Source: Actinobacteria bacterium HGW-Actinobacteria-4 (GTDB lineage Bacteria > Actinomycetota > Actinomycetes > Actinomycetales > Demequinaceae). Taken from it: DNA of 64,000 nucleotides. The notes beneath the pieces were generated by a model that made no database searches, was not told the DNA's origin, and worked only from the letters and a program-made list of their open reading frames with translations. The position numbers and the translations under genes were made by a program. The DNA lies in the NCBI GenBank assembly GCA_002841315.1, contig PHEW01000004.1, forward strand, positions 1 to 64,000, read 5' to 3'. Shown here in pieces: positions 53,340-61,836 of this stretch (position 1 is the first letter of the stretch; each line of letters begins with the position of its first letter).

Positions 53340-54641
53340 GTGAAGCCAGCCCACGATGTGGTCCGCATCTGCCAGGACCTGATCCGTATCGATACGTCCA
53401 ACTACGGCGACGAGTCCGGCCCCGGCGAGCGCGCCGCCGCCGAGTACGTGGCCGCATTCCTCTCAGACCTGGGTCTGGACCCTGTCATTCGAGAATCGGA
53501 GCCTGGCCGGGCGTCGCTCACGTGCCTGTGGGAGGGCACTGATCGCACCCGTGATCCGCTGGTGGTGCACGGCCACCTGGACGTGGTGCCGGCCTTCCCC
53601 GAGGACTGGAGCGTTGACCCGTTCGCAGCTGAGATCAAGCAAGGCATGATCTGGGGCCGCGGCGCCGTCGACATGAAGAACATGGACGCCATGATTCTGG
53701 CGTGCGTTGCGTCGATGATGGAGGCGAAGGTCAAACCTGCCCGCGACATCGTGCTCGCCTTCTTCGCGGATGAGGAGCACGGTGGCGGGCACGGGGCCAA
53801 GTGGATGGCCGCGAACCACCGAGATGACTTCCGCGGTGCCACGGAAGCCATCAGCGAAGTGGGCGGGTTCTCGACGGAGATCAACGGGCGGCGTGCCTAC
53901 CTGATCCAGACGGCCGAGAAGGGCATCCAGTGGTTGCGCCTGGTATCGACAGGCAAGCAGGGGCACGGCAGCCTTATCCACGATGACAACGCCGTCACCC
54001 ACCTGGCTGCGGCGTTGGCGCGCATCGGCACCTACGCGTGGCCCCTGGATGTGACGCCCACCGTTGAACACTTGTTGCGGGGCGTGGCGGACCTCACCGG
54101 CGATACGTACGAGCCCACCGAAGAGTGCGTATCGCGGCTGATCGGACAGCTGGGATCAACCGCCCGCTTTGTGGAAGCCACGGTGCGCAACACGGCGAAT
54201 CCCACGATGATGACGGCCGGGTACAAGACCAATGTGATCCCCGATGCCGCAACCGGGTTTGTCGACACCCGATTCCTTGCGGGCCAGCAAGAGCAAGTGC
54301 TCCGCACCGTCGAGGAGCTGGCTGGCACCCACGTCAAAGTGGAGCCATACATCATGGAACGGGCACTCGACTTCCCATTCGAGTCAACGTTGGTGGACAA
54401 GATGGTGAGCGCACTGGGAGCTGAGGACCCGGGTGCGCCCATCCTGCCGTACGCGCTGTCGGGCGGAACGGACAACAAGCACTTGGCAGGGATCGGCATT
54501 GCAGGGTACGGGTTTGCGCCGCTGCAACTGCCCCCGGAACTGGACTTTCCGTCTCTCTTTCACGGCGTCGATGAGCGCGTACCGATCGACGGCCTTCACT
54601 TTGGGGTCAAGGTGCTCGAGAGGTTCCTGAAGGACTGCTAG
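53340..54641 (+). CDS. M20/M25/M40 family metallo-peptidase (dipeptidase-like)
   Basis: A 433-aa zinc peptidase. VHGHLDVVPAFPEDWSVDPF carries the first metal His and Asp, GRGAVDMKNMDAMIL the bridging Asp, and FFADEEHGGGHGAKW the general-base Glu pair; the last metal His is in FPSLFHGVDERVPID. It acts on dipeptides or acylated amino acids in the cytosol. I chose GTG 53340 over GTG 53334 because TAGCCT (53328-53333) lies exactly 6 bases before it, as in other leaderless genes here; the product differs by two residues. Confidence 0.92.
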   Translation: MKPAHDVVRICQDLIRIDTSNYGDESGPGERAAAEYVAAFLSDLGLDPVIRESEPGRASLTCLWEGTDRTRDPLVVHGHLDVVPAFPEDWSVDPFAAEIKQGMIWGRGAVDMKNMDAMILACVASMMEAKVKPARDIVLAFFADEEHGGGHGAKWMAANHRDDFRGATEAISEVGGFSTEINGRRAYLIQTAEKGIQWLRLVSTGKQGHGSLIHDDNAVTHLAAALARIGTYAWPLDVTPTVEHLLRGVADLTGDTYEPTEECVSRLIGQLGSTARFVEATVRNTANPTMMTAGYKTNVIPDAATGFVDTRFLAGQQEQVLRTVEELAGTHVKVEPYIMERALDFPFESTLVDKMVSALGAEDPGAPILPYALSGGTDNKHLAGIGIAGYGFAPLQLPPELDFPSLFHGVDERVPIDGLHFGVKVLERFLKDC

Positions 54642-54649
54642 GGCGCCGG

Positions 54650-54910
54650 CTATAAGACGTCGGTGCGCTCCAGGCGCATCGTTCGCCGGCGCAACCACAC
54701 ACGCCTAGCGCCGCCCACAAACCGCACGGAGCGCGCGAGCTCCCATTGGCCGTACTCGGCTTGCTCGGTGAGCATGGTGCGGGCTTCGGCCTTCGACGTG
54801 TCGCGGTGAATGTCCACCACTCGCCACTCAAAACGGCTTGCGCGACCGCGCGGTCGCAACGTGGGGGAGACCACGTGAGCACCGCCGATGCTAGAAATTT
54901 CCTTCATCAC
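54650..54910 (-). CDS. DUF5703 family small protein
   Basis: An 86-aa basic protein with RASRFEWRVVDIHRDTSKAEARTMLTEQAEYGQWELARSVRF, matching by memory the actinobacterial DUF5703 family (typical EYGHWELARLR-like block). The C-terminus RRVWLRRRTMRLERTDVL is strongly basic. Starts at GTG 54910 or ATG 54907. It ends 8 bp from the M20 gene (convergent). Function unknown. Confidence 0.78.
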   Translation of the reverse strand: MMKEISSIGGAHVVSPTLRPRGRASRFEWRVVDIHRDTSKAEARTMLTEQAEYGQWELARSVRFVGGARRVWLRRRTMRLERTDVL

Positions 54911-54948
54911 GTTCCCATTTCACCAGATAGCCGAGTACCGTCGTGACT

Positions 54949-55275
54949 ATGACGCACAATTCGCGAGACGCACTGAGGCACCTGATCGACGCGTTTGAGG
55001 AGCACCTCGAGGCCGTCGCGTCCAGACGCGGGCCTGATGACGCCGCCGTTGATGAGGCGTATGAGGCTCTCGCAGAGTCCTTTGAACGGTACGAGATTGC
55101 CCTCGATGTCGAGTACGGCGAGTCCTTGCCCATCGTGATTGACGACAGTGAAGACTTCGACGGCGACGGGGACGACGACATCCTCACCGATATCGATGAG
55201 GAACTCGATCCGCATGCCGACGAAGACGAAGACGATCTTGACGATGACCTAGAGGTCTTTGACCTCAACTCGTAG
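54949..55275 (+). CDS. Hypothetical acidic protein
   Basis: A 108-aa protein. The first 65 residues are helical (NSRDALRHLIDAFEEHLEAV), and the last 45 are dominated by Asp and Glu (DEELDPHADEDEDDLDDDLE). No known domain, signal peptide or Cys. The acidic tail could mimic nucleic acid or buffer cations, but nothing supports a given role. ATG 54949 is exactly 7 bases after TACCGT (54936-54941), fitting the leaderless pattern; the GTG two codons earlier is less likely. Confidence 0.75.
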   Translation: MTHNSRDALRHLIDAFEEHLEAVASRRGPDDAAVDEAYEALAESFERYEIALDVEYGESLPIVIDDSEDFDGDGDDDILTDIDEELDPHADEDEDDLDDDLEVFDLNS

Positions 55276-55297
55276 CACTGCAACGTCATCGGCTGAA

Positions 55298-56260
55298 TCA
55301 CCTCCGCTCGGGGTAACCCATCGAGGGAGTTGTCACCTCGTCAAGTGCGTCCCAGATTGCTTCAGGCAACTCAATGTCAGCGGCCGCGAGCGACGGCTCA
55401 AGTTGATGGGCGGTACGAGCGCCAACCACGGCGCTGGTGATTGTCGGTTGTGCCAAGACCCAAGCGAGCGCCACTTCTTGCATGGTGCGGCCCAAGCCTT
55501 CTGACGCGGTGGCCAGTGCTTCCACCGTGGCCGCGCAGTGCTCGGTCAAGTACGGTTCGACAAAGCCTGCGAGGTGCTCGGACGCGGCGCGCGAGTCCAT
55601 GGGAATCGCCGTCCGGTACTTGCCCGTCAGGACCCCGCGTCCCAGTGGCGACCAGGCGAAGACCCCCATACCGAGCGCGGCGGCGGCAGGCAAGACCTCG
55701 CGCTCGATGCCGCGTTCCAGCAGGGAGTACTCAACCTGGGTTGCGGTGACGGCCGGCCGCGCGCCCGCGAGCGTGGCGATGCGTGATGTGGCCCAGCCGG
55801 GGAAGTTGGACACGCCCACGTAGCGAGCGCGCCCGGAGTTGACGGCGATCTCGAGCGCATGCAGAGTCTCATCGAGCGGCGTGGACGGGTCAAAGGCGTG
55901 CACGAGCCACAGGTCCACGTAGTCGGTGCCAAGGCGAGCCAGGGACCCATCGAGGGTGGACAGCATCGAGTCTCGAGAGGCATCGACGCTTCCCCCGGTC
56001 GCGGTCCGCCGGACCCCTGCCTTGGTGCAGATCTGGATGTCCTCCCGGCTCAGCGTCCCGCCCAACAGCGCCCCGATGAGCTCTTCTGCGCCACCGTCAG
56101 CGTAGGAGGCGGCTGTGTCGAGCATCGTGCCACCCGCGGCGAGGAAGAGGTCAAGTTGCTGCCCGGCCTCGTCGGCGCTGGTGTCGCGACTCCAGGTCAT
56201 CGTGCCCAACGTGAGGCGAGATACTTCGAGGCCACTATCTCCGACTCGACTGCGTTGCAT
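55298..56260 (-). CDS. Aldo/keto reductase
   Basis: A 320-aa NADP-dependent oxidoreductase of the AKR family (YajO/Tas-like). It has LGTMTWSRDTSADEAGQQL at the N-terminus, the catalytic Asp/Tyr in FLAAGGTMLDTAASYADGGAEE, Lys in IQICTKAG, and a C-terminal cofactor-binding block (AWVLAQPTITSAVVGARTAHQLE). ATG 56260 is supported by TAGCGT 7 bases upstream on the minus strand; the longer frame to 56299 crosses that promoter. It is divergent from uppP. Substrate unknown. Confidence 0.9.
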   Translation of the reverse strand: MQRSRVGDSGLEVSRLTLGTMTWSRDTSADEAGQQLDLFLAAGGTMLDTAASYADGGAEELIGALLGGTLSREDIQICTKAGVRRTATGGSVDASRDSMLSTLDGSLARLGTDYVDLWLVHAFDPSTPLDETLHALEIAVNSGRARYVGVSNFPGWATSRIATLAGARPAVTATQVEYSLLERGIEREVLPAAAALGMGVFAWSPLGRGVLTGKYRTAIPMDSRAASEHLAGFVEPYLTEHCAATVEALATASEGLGRTMQEVALAWVLAQPTITSAVVGARTAHQLEPSLAAADIELPEAIWDALDEVTTPSMGYPERR

Positions 56261-56325
56261 GAAAACGACGCTACCCGGCCCGGTGGTGACCGCGGCCACG
56301 ACGCGCGGGCAGTACTGTTGCCGCT

Positions 56326-57192
56326 ATGGATTGGTGGGAAGCAGTCGTTCTGGGGCTCGTTCAAGCACTGACCGAATACCTGCCGGTCTCGTCGAGCGCG
56401 CACGTCCGGGTGATAGGGCCGCTCTTGCCCCACGGTAGCGATCCAGGCGCGGCATTTACCGCCATTATCCAGCTCGGCACCGAAGCCGCTGTCTTGCTGT
56501 ACTTCCGCCACGACATCGCGCGCATCGTGAGAGCGTGGTTCGGTGCTCTAGCCGGTCGCGACGGACGTGACCGCGCGGCTCGCTTGGGATCCCAGAATGC
56601 CGACGCCCGATTGGGTTGGTGGGTGATCCTGGGTACCGTGCCGATTGTGATCTTGGGGGTCATGTTCTCGGATGCCATCGAGACCAACCTTCGCCATCTC
56701 TACCTCACGGCCGCAAGCCTCGCGGTGTTCGGCGTTGTGTTGGGCGTTGCCGACAGGCGCGGGGCCAAGGTGCGCGAGTTGAAGGAACTGCGTGGCAAGG
56801 ACGCCGTGCTGCTGGGGTTTGCCCAAGCTGCCGCGCTGATCCCTGGTGTGTCGCGATCCGGCGGCACGATCACCATGGGACTGTTCCTAGGCCTCACCCG
56901 GGAGGCTGCAGCCCGGTACTCATTCTTGCTTGCCATCCCCGCAGTGATCGGCTCGGCAGGCTATGAACTCGCCACGAACGCGAGCGAACTGACCGTTTCC
57001 GGTGGCCCTGGCTTCCTCGCGACAGGGATTGCCACTGTGGTGTCCTTTGCGCTCGGATACTTCGTGATCATCTGGTTCTTGAAGCTCGTGACGCACCGGT
57101 CGTTCTTGCCATTCGTTGTGTATCGGCTGGTGTTCGCAGCAGTGATTGTCGTGCTGGTCATGACCGGCACGGTGCCAGCTCTGGGCGGCTAG
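56326..57192 (+). CDS. uppP: Undecaprenyl-diphosphatase UppP/BacA
   Basis: A 288-aa membrane phosphatase that recycles undecaprenyl pyrophosphate for cell-wall synthesis. Motifs are LVQALTEYLPVSSSAHV near residue 12 (catalytic Glu/Ser/His region) and LIPGVSRSGGTITMGLFLGLTREAAARYSF near residue 166. About seven or eight transmembrane helices; length is normal. ATG 56326 lies 7 bases after TACTGT (56313-56318). Overproduction of this enzyme gives bacitracin resistance in other bacteria. Confidence 0.95.
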   Translation: MDWWEAVVLGLVQALTEYLPVSSSAHVRVIGPLLPHGSDPGAAFTAIIQLGTEAAVLLYFRHDIARIVRAWFGALAGRDGRDRAARLGSQNADARLGWWVILGTVPIVILGVMFSDAIETNLRHLYLTAASLAVFGVVLGVADRRGAKVRELKELRGKDAVLLGFAQAAALIPGVSRSGGTITMGLFLGLTREAAARYSFLLAIPAVIGSAGYELATNASELTVSGGPGFLATGIATVVSFALGYFVIIWFLKLVTHRSFLPFVVYRLVFAAVIVVLVMTGTVPALGG

Positions 57193-57217
57193 TGGGAGTC
57201 ACCGCACCGTAGCGGGG

Positions 57218-58081
57218 TCACTTGCTGCCTGGCCCGTCACGGCGGCGCAAGAACTGCTCAAACTCCGCTGCAATGGCTTCGCCCGAGGCCTCCGGCAGGT
57301 TGGCCGCATCCATGGACTCCTCCAGCTGGCGCACATGCGCGGCGATCTCGTCGTCGTCCTCAGCGAGCTCGTCGGCGCCGCGCTGCCATGCCTCGACCTC
57401 GTAGGGGAGGTCGGCAAGGTCAATCGGCTCACCGATGAACCTCTCGATGCTTCCGAGCAGCGCGACCGTAGCTTTGGGACTTGGAGGATGTGCGATGTAG
57501 TGAGGCACGCCCACCCATATCGATAACACTCGAATGCCACGCAGCGTGGCCTCATGGCCCAACACGCCAAGGATTCCGGTGGGACCCTCATAGTCGCTCC
57601 GGTCCAGATCGAACAGCGCACGTGTGGCCTGGTCCTCGCACGTCACAAAGGTGGGAAGAGGTCGGGTGTGAGGGACGTCGACCAGCAACGAGCCGCAGGT
57701 GATGAGCGTCGTCACATCGAGGTCCTCTGCGTAATCCAGGATCTCACCAGCGAACTGCCGCCACCGCATCGACGGCTCAATCCCGCGCACCAGCGCCAAG
57801 TTGCGATCGGTGAGCCAGGGGCCGGTTGAGGTTGAGATGACGGTGCCGGGCCAGGAAACAACCCGGTCCCCGGACGGCATTCTTGAGATGATCGGGCGGC
57901 TCACCTGGAAGTCGTGGTACTCCTCCGAGTCCAGCGCCGCGTACTCGCGCGCGTTCCACTCATGGACCAGGTGGTCAAGCGCCTGGGATGCTGCGGAGCC
58001 AGCGTCGTTCCAACCCTCGAACGCGGCGATCATGATGGATTCGTGCGCGTCAAGGGAGCGGGGCTCGGTCTCCTCGGTCAT
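57218..58081 (-). CDS. PAC2 family protein (proteasome assembly chaperone-like)
   Basis: A 287-aa protein of the bacterial PAC2/DUF75 family. Features are MIAAFEGWNDAGSAASQALDHLV, ITCGSLLVDVPHTRPLPTFVT, GPTGILGVLGHEATLRGI and VGVPHYIAHPPSPKATVALLG. The acidic tail (ELAEDDDEIAAHVRQLEESM) is helical. Similar genes lie near the Pup/proteasome cluster in mycobacteria, as here with arc and dop 4-6 kb away; the function is not known. ATG 58081 lies 6 bases after TAGGCT (minus strand). Confidence 0.9.
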   Translation of the reverse strand: MTEETEPRSLDAHESIMIAAFEGWNDAGSAASQALDHLVHEWNAREYAALDSEEYHDFQVSRPIISRMPSGDRVVSWPGTVISTSTGPWLTDRNLALVRGIEPSMRWRQFAGEILDYAEDLDVTTLITCGSLLVDVPHTRPLPTFVTCEDQATRALFDLDRSDYEGPTGILGVLGHEATLRGIRVLSIWVGVPHYIAHPPSPKATVALLGSIERFIGEPIDLADLPYEVEAWQRGADELAEDDDEIAAHVRQLEESMDAANLPEASGEAIAAEFEQFLRRRDGPGSK

Positions 58082-58087
58082 TGGCCC

Positions 58088-58097
58088 AGCCTAGACT
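58088..58097. promoter_or_regulatory. Overlapping divergent -10 elements (PAC2 / HAD)
   Basis: AGCCTAGACT contains TAGGCT on the minus strand (58093-58088) for the PAC2 gene and TAGACT on the plus strand (58092-58097) for the HAD gene; the TA at 58092-58093 is shared. Both start codons follow at the leaderless distance (6 and 8 bases). RNA polymerase could use only one at a time. Confidence 0.65.
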
Positions 58098-58105
58098 GAA
58101 CGCCT

Positions 58106-58795
58106 ATGGATACACATATCAGACGCCCCGCTGCGGTGCTATGGGACATGGACGGCACTCTGATCGACTCTGAGCCGTACTGGATCGCGGCAGAAACCGA
58201 GTTCGCGGCACGCTATGGCGTTGAGTGGACCCACGAAGACGGACTTGCGATGGTGGGCAACTCCCTCTCGATGACCGCCGTGATGCTCCAGGAACGCGGA
58301 ATTGCCGTCCATGAGGATGAGATCATCGCCGCGATACTCGCTCAAGTGGTCGACAACGTGAAGGCGCACCTGCCATGGCAGCCCGACGCCAAGGCCCTGC
58401 TCGATGAGGTGATTCAGGCAGGAATTCCGTGTGCGCTTGTCACCATGTCCTACCGCGTGCTCGCCGATGCCATGATCGACCACATCCCCGGGGTGTTCTC
58501 CGTCGTGATTACGGGTGACGAGGTAGAGCGCGGCAAGCCGCACCCGGATCCCTACTTGATCGCGGCGGCCCAGCTGGGCGTGTCTATCGCCGACTGCGTC
58601 GCCATCGAGGACTCGCCTGCCGGTACCCAGTCAGCCCACGCCTCCGGCGCGGCCACGCTGGCGGTGCTCCGTGAGGCACCCGTCGAGCCGTTGCCGGGAA
58701 TGTCCCGCGTGACCTCGCTTGCGGGCATTGGAGTTGCTGGCCTGGCCGAACTCGTCGATGGCCGGGTGCTCGATCAAACCGGCGCACGCCGCTAG
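58106..58795 (+). CDS. HAD family hydrolase (beta-phosphoglucomutase/GPH-like)
   Basis: A 229-aa HAD subfamily I phosphatase. Motif I is VLWDMDGTLIDSEPYWIAAE (about 11-30), the Ser/Thr motif is ALVTMSYRVLAD, the Lys motif is DEVERGKPHPDPYL, and motif IV is CVAIEDSPAGTQSAHAS. A helical cap occupies residues 28-90. The layout suggests 2-phosphoglycolate or sugar phosphate substrates. ATG 58106 is 8 bases after TAGACT. Its 3' end overlaps the convergent RecB-like gene by 4 bp. Confidence 0.9.
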   Translation: MDTHIRRPAAVLWDMDGTLIDSEPYWIAAETEFAARYGVEWTHEDGLAMVGNSLSMTAVMLQERGIAVHEDEIIAAILAQVVDNVKAHLPWQPDAKALLDEVIQAGIPCALVTMSYRVLADAMIDHIPGVFSVVITGDEVERGKPHPDPYLIAAAQLGVSIADCVAIEDSPAGTQSAHASGAATLAVLREAPVEPLPGMSRVTSLAGIGVAGLAELVDGRVLDQTGARR

Positions 58796-59622
58796 TTGGT
58801 GGGCGAGAGGCCAAGGGCGAGTGTGACCTTGGCAGGGTCGAGGGCCGGGGGAGTGCCGCCAAACTCTGGGCAGTGATCCTGGAACGAGCACCAACCGCAC
58901 AGTGCTGAGCGTCGCGGCCTGAAGTCGCCCGCCTCCGCAACCCTCCGGATCTCTTCCCACAGTTCACGGATTTCGACTTCGACGCGCGCGAGGTCGTCGT
59001 CGGTGGGGTGCAGCACCAGAGTGCCGCCGTCGCGCAAGTACAACAGTTGCAGCATTGCAGGACGCCTGCCGCGAAGACGTTCCACCAGCAGCGCGTAGAA
59101 CCGCATCTGGAACGTTGCCTGGGTGCCGAACTGGGGCTTGGGCTTCTTTCCGGTCTTGTAGTCCACAATTCTGATGGAACCGTCGGGGGCAATGTCCACA
59201 CGGTCAATGACGCCGCGTAGCAGGGGACCGTCTTCCAATTGAAACTCGACGAGCTCTTCGCGCGAGTGTGGCTCCAGACGTTGCGGGTTCTCCAGCGCGA
59301 AGTAGGTGCGCAACCGCTCCACCCCGTCGTGAAGCCACGACTGGACCGCAGCATCGTCCGAATGGAGAACTGCGAGTCCGGGGTCTTGGGTGAGCATCTG
59401 CGACCATAACTCGGGAAGCAGGGCGTGGGCGGCGGCTTCCGTCCTTTCGTGTGCGGGCAGATCAAACAACTGCTCGAGCACTGCGTGCACCAGGGTGCCG
59501 AGCGTCGCGGCCGCGGAAGGGTCTTCGGGCAGTTTGTCGACCACGCGCAGCCTGAACATGAGTGGGCATTGCCGGAAGTCGCTTGCGCGTGACGGGGACA
59601 AAGCTGGGGGACGGGCAACCAT
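58792..59622 (-). CDS. RecB-like PD-(D/E)XK nuclease with Fe-S cysteines
   Basis: A 276-aa single-domain exonuclease of the RecB/Cas4-like family. The nuclease core is in GVIDRVDIAPDGSIRIVDYKTGKK (Asp and Asp-x-Lys) and QMRFYALLVERL. Cys19 together with Cys242, Cys245 and Cys251 (CGWCSFQDHC) makes the four-Cys set that binds 4Fe-4S in AddB/Cas4 enzymes. A homologue lies next to trmI in mycobacteria (Rv2119). No cas genes are near. ATG 59622 is 6 bases after TACGTT on the minus strand. Confidence 0.9.
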   Translation of the reverse strand: MVARPPALSPSRASDFRQCPLMFRLRVVDKLPEDPSAAATLGTLVHAVLEQLFDLPAHERTEAAAHALLPELWSQMLTQDPGLAVLHSDDAAVQSWLHDGVERLRTYFALENPQRLEPHSREELVEFQLEDGPLLRGVIDRVDIAPDGSIRIVDYKTGKKPKPQFGTQATFQMRFYALLVERLRGRRPAMLQLLYLRDGGTLVLHPTDDDLARVEVEIRELWEEIRRVAEAGDFRPRRSALCGWCSFQDHCPEFGGTPPALDPAKVTLALGLSPTN

Positions 59623-59681
59623 AGGGTAAACGTAGCGTGCGCCGCCCCCATCGGTGCTGAGCCACCGGCTACGGTGGACCC

Positions 59682-60797
59682 ATGACAGACCCTTCTCCGC
59701 CAGCCACCCGTGGCATCCGGATCGGTACCCTCATGGGCGCACGCGTCATCGTTCAGCCCAGCACCGTGCTCATGCTCGGCGTGCTTGCGCTGGTCTTCAG
59801 TACTGGTTCGGGGGTGGAACTCACCCGCAGGACTTTCACTCAGGGCCTGCTCTTGGCGGCGCTGCTGTTCCTGTCAGTGTTCCTGCACGAATGCGCGCAC
59901 GCACTCACCGCCCGTGCGTTCCGGCGTGACGTCAGTGAGATCGTCATCACCCTCTGGGGAGGCCACACCTCCTTCGATGCAACGCGACTGACTCCGGTGG
60001 TGAGCGGAGCGACCGCCGCGGCTGGCCCGCTGGCAAATCTGCTCATCGCCATCGGTCTTCAGACGGCGCTGAGCGCTGGATGGGTGGGGGAGTCCGCAAT
60101 CGGAGTTGTCACATGGCTGGCGTTCGCGAACGTGCTGTTGGCGATCTTCAACGCTCTGCCAGGTATTCCGATGGACGGCGGGCGCGTGCTCGAGGCGGTG
60201 GTGTGGGCTGCGACCGGAAGTCAGTACAAGGCGATGCGCGTCGCAGCCTGGGGAGGGCGCGTGGTGGCGCTCGCCGTGGTGGCACTTGCATTGCTGTTGC
60301 CGCTCACGCGGGGCGCCACGCCTGGCCTGTTCGAACTGGTCTGGGCTGCGTTCATCTTCATGATCCTGTGGCCAGCCGCGTCCCAGGCGCTGGCGTTGTC
60401 ACGAATCATGGTGAAGCGCGAGTCGGCCAAGGTCAGGACCTTCATGGTGTCCGCGATCACCGTGAGGTTCGATGCCACGGTGGCCCAGGCGAGGGAGCAG
60501 GCGACCGCCGCCAACGCTGTGGAGGTGGTGGTGACTGCCGCCGACGGCACCCCAGCCGGGCACTTCCCGGTGGCCCTTACCGACGCGGTGGAGCCTGGAG
60601 TGCGTGACTCGACCCCGCTTCAGGCAGTGACGATGCCCCTGCCGCGCGGCGCGATTGTGCCCGTCGGCCTAGAAGGGCGTGACGTGATCGACGCGCTCAA
60701 GCAGTGGTGGGGCAAGTCTGACGTCTGGGTGGTGACGGACAATGATCGCGTGGTTGGCTTGGTGAAGCTTATTGACGTGCTGAATGAGGTGCAGTAG
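59682..60797 (+). CDS. Site-2 protease family (M50) membrane metalloprotease
   Basis: A 371-aa intramembrane protease. The zinc motif HECAH is at residues 69-73 (FLHECAHALTARAF) and the third ligand is in NALPGIPMDGGRVLEA near residue 165. About six transmembrane helices occupy residues 22-240. The C-terminal part (about 255-371) looks like a CBS-type sensor domain (FMVSAITVRFDATVAQAREQ; WVVTDNDRVVGLVKLIDVL). Such proteases cut anti-sigma factors or other membrane substrates. ATG 59682 is 6 bases after TACGGT. Confidence 0.92.
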   Translation: MTDPSPPATRGIRIGTLMGARVIVQPSTVLMLGVLALVFSTGSGVELTRRTFTQGLLLAALLFLSVFLHECAHALTARAFRRDVSEIVITLWGGHTSFDATRLTPVVSGATAAAGPLANLLIAIGLQTALSAGWVGESAIGVVTWLAFANVLLAIFNALPGIPMDGGRVLEAVVWAATGSQYKAMRVAAWGGRVVALAVVALALLLPLTRGATPGLFELVWAAFIFMILWPAASQALALSRIMVKRESAKVRTFMVSAITVRFDATVAQAREQATAANAVEVVVTAADGTPAGHFPVALTDAVEPGVRDSTPLQAVTMPLPRGAIVPVGLEGRDVIDALKQWWGKSDVWVVTDNDRVVGLVKLIDVLNEVQ

Positions 60798-60816
60798 CGC
60801 GCTCTAGACTGGGACG

Positions 60817-61836
60817 ATGACTCCTTCGACCTTGTCGCCCACGGGTGCGCCCGAAAGGCGGGGTCCGCTGCGTGCGGGTGACCGCATTCAGCTCACCGAT
60901 GCCAAGGGTCGTCACCATACGATCGTGCTGACGGAAGGCAAGACCTTCCACACACACCGTGGCCAGTTCACTCACGACGAGATCATCGGTCAGCCAGAGG
61001 GGACAGTGGTCCGCAACACCGCAGGAGTCGATTACCTGGTGCTACGTCCGCTCTTGAGTGACTTCGTGATGTCGATGCCCCGTGGTGCCGCGGTGATCTA
61101 TCCCAAGGATGCGGGCCAGATCATTCAGATGGCAGACATCTACCCGGGTGCGACGGTGGTGGAGGCGGGAGTTGGTTCTGGTGCCCTCACCATGTCGCTC
61201 CTGCGCGCGGTGGGAGACGGCGGACGGTTGATCTCGATTGAGCGCCGCGAGGACTTCGCAGATATTGCCCGCGCCAACGTCGAGTCTCACTTTGGAGGTT
61301 CGCACCCCGCGTGGGAGCTCGCGATTGGTGACTTTGCGGATCGTGTGGTCGATGTCGTGGAAGCCGGGACCGTCGACCGCATCGTGCTCGACATGCTCGC
61401 ACCGTGGGAGAACATTGACGCCTCGCACCGCGCCCTCGCGCCAGGCGGAGTCTTCTTGACGTACGTGGCCACCGCGACGCAGCTCTCGCGCACTGCCGAG
61501 GCGCTGCGCGATCACGGCGGCTTCACCGAGCCGCAAGCGTGGGAGACCATGGTGCGCACCTGGCACCTCGAGGGTCTCGCTGTGCGTCCCGATCACCGCA
61601 TGATTGGCCACACCGGATTCTTGATGACGTCCCGCCGCATGGCCGACGGCGTTGAGGCGCCCCTTCGCCATCGACGGCCGGCCAAGGGTGCCTACCCTGT
61701 GGACGGCACGTCGCCCATCGAAGGCGACTGGTCCCCTGAAGACTTGGGTGAGCGTGCCGTCAGCGACAAGAAGGTCCGCCGGGTGCGGCGAGATGTAACG
61801 GGGCAACAAGCGGAAGCAGAAGCGAGGGAATCGTAA
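60817..61836 (+). CDS. trmI: tRNA (adenine(58)-N1)-methyltransferase TrmI
   Basis: A 339-aa enzyme that makes m1A58 in the T-loop of tRNA. The N-terminal beta-domain (RAGDRIQLTDAKGRHHTIVL) precedes the Rossmann methyltransferase with VVEAGVGSGALTMSLLRAVG near residue 112 and DRIVLDMLAPWENI. It is the usual upstream neighbour of the proteasome ATPase gene in actinobacteria. The C-terminal 60 residues are basic and less conserved. ATG 60817 is 6 bases after TAGACT (60805-60810). The TAA stop shares one base with the arc start. Confidence 0.94.
   Translation: MTPSTLSPTGAPERRGPLRAGDRIQLTDAKGRHHTIVLTEGKTFHTHRGQFTHDEIIGQPEGTVVRNTAGVDYLVLRPLLSDFVMSMPRGAAVIYPKDAGQIIQMADIYPGATVVEAGVGSGALTMSLLRAVGDGGRLISIERREDFADIARANVESHFGGSHPAWELAIGDFADRVVDVVEAGTVDRIVLDMLAPWENIDASHRALAPGGVFLTYVATATQLSRTAEALRDHGGFTEPQAWETMVRTWHLEGLAVRPDHRMIGHTGFLMTSRRMADGVEAPLRHRRPAKGAYPVDGTSPIEGDWSPEDLGERAVSDKKVRRVRRDVTGQQAEAEARES

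Noticed and set aside
58792-59622. RecB-like nuclease as a possible Cas4
   Set aside because: It has the four-Cys Fe-S nuclease layout, but there are no cas genes or repeats in the window, and the gene is a fixed neighbour of trmI in actinobacteria.
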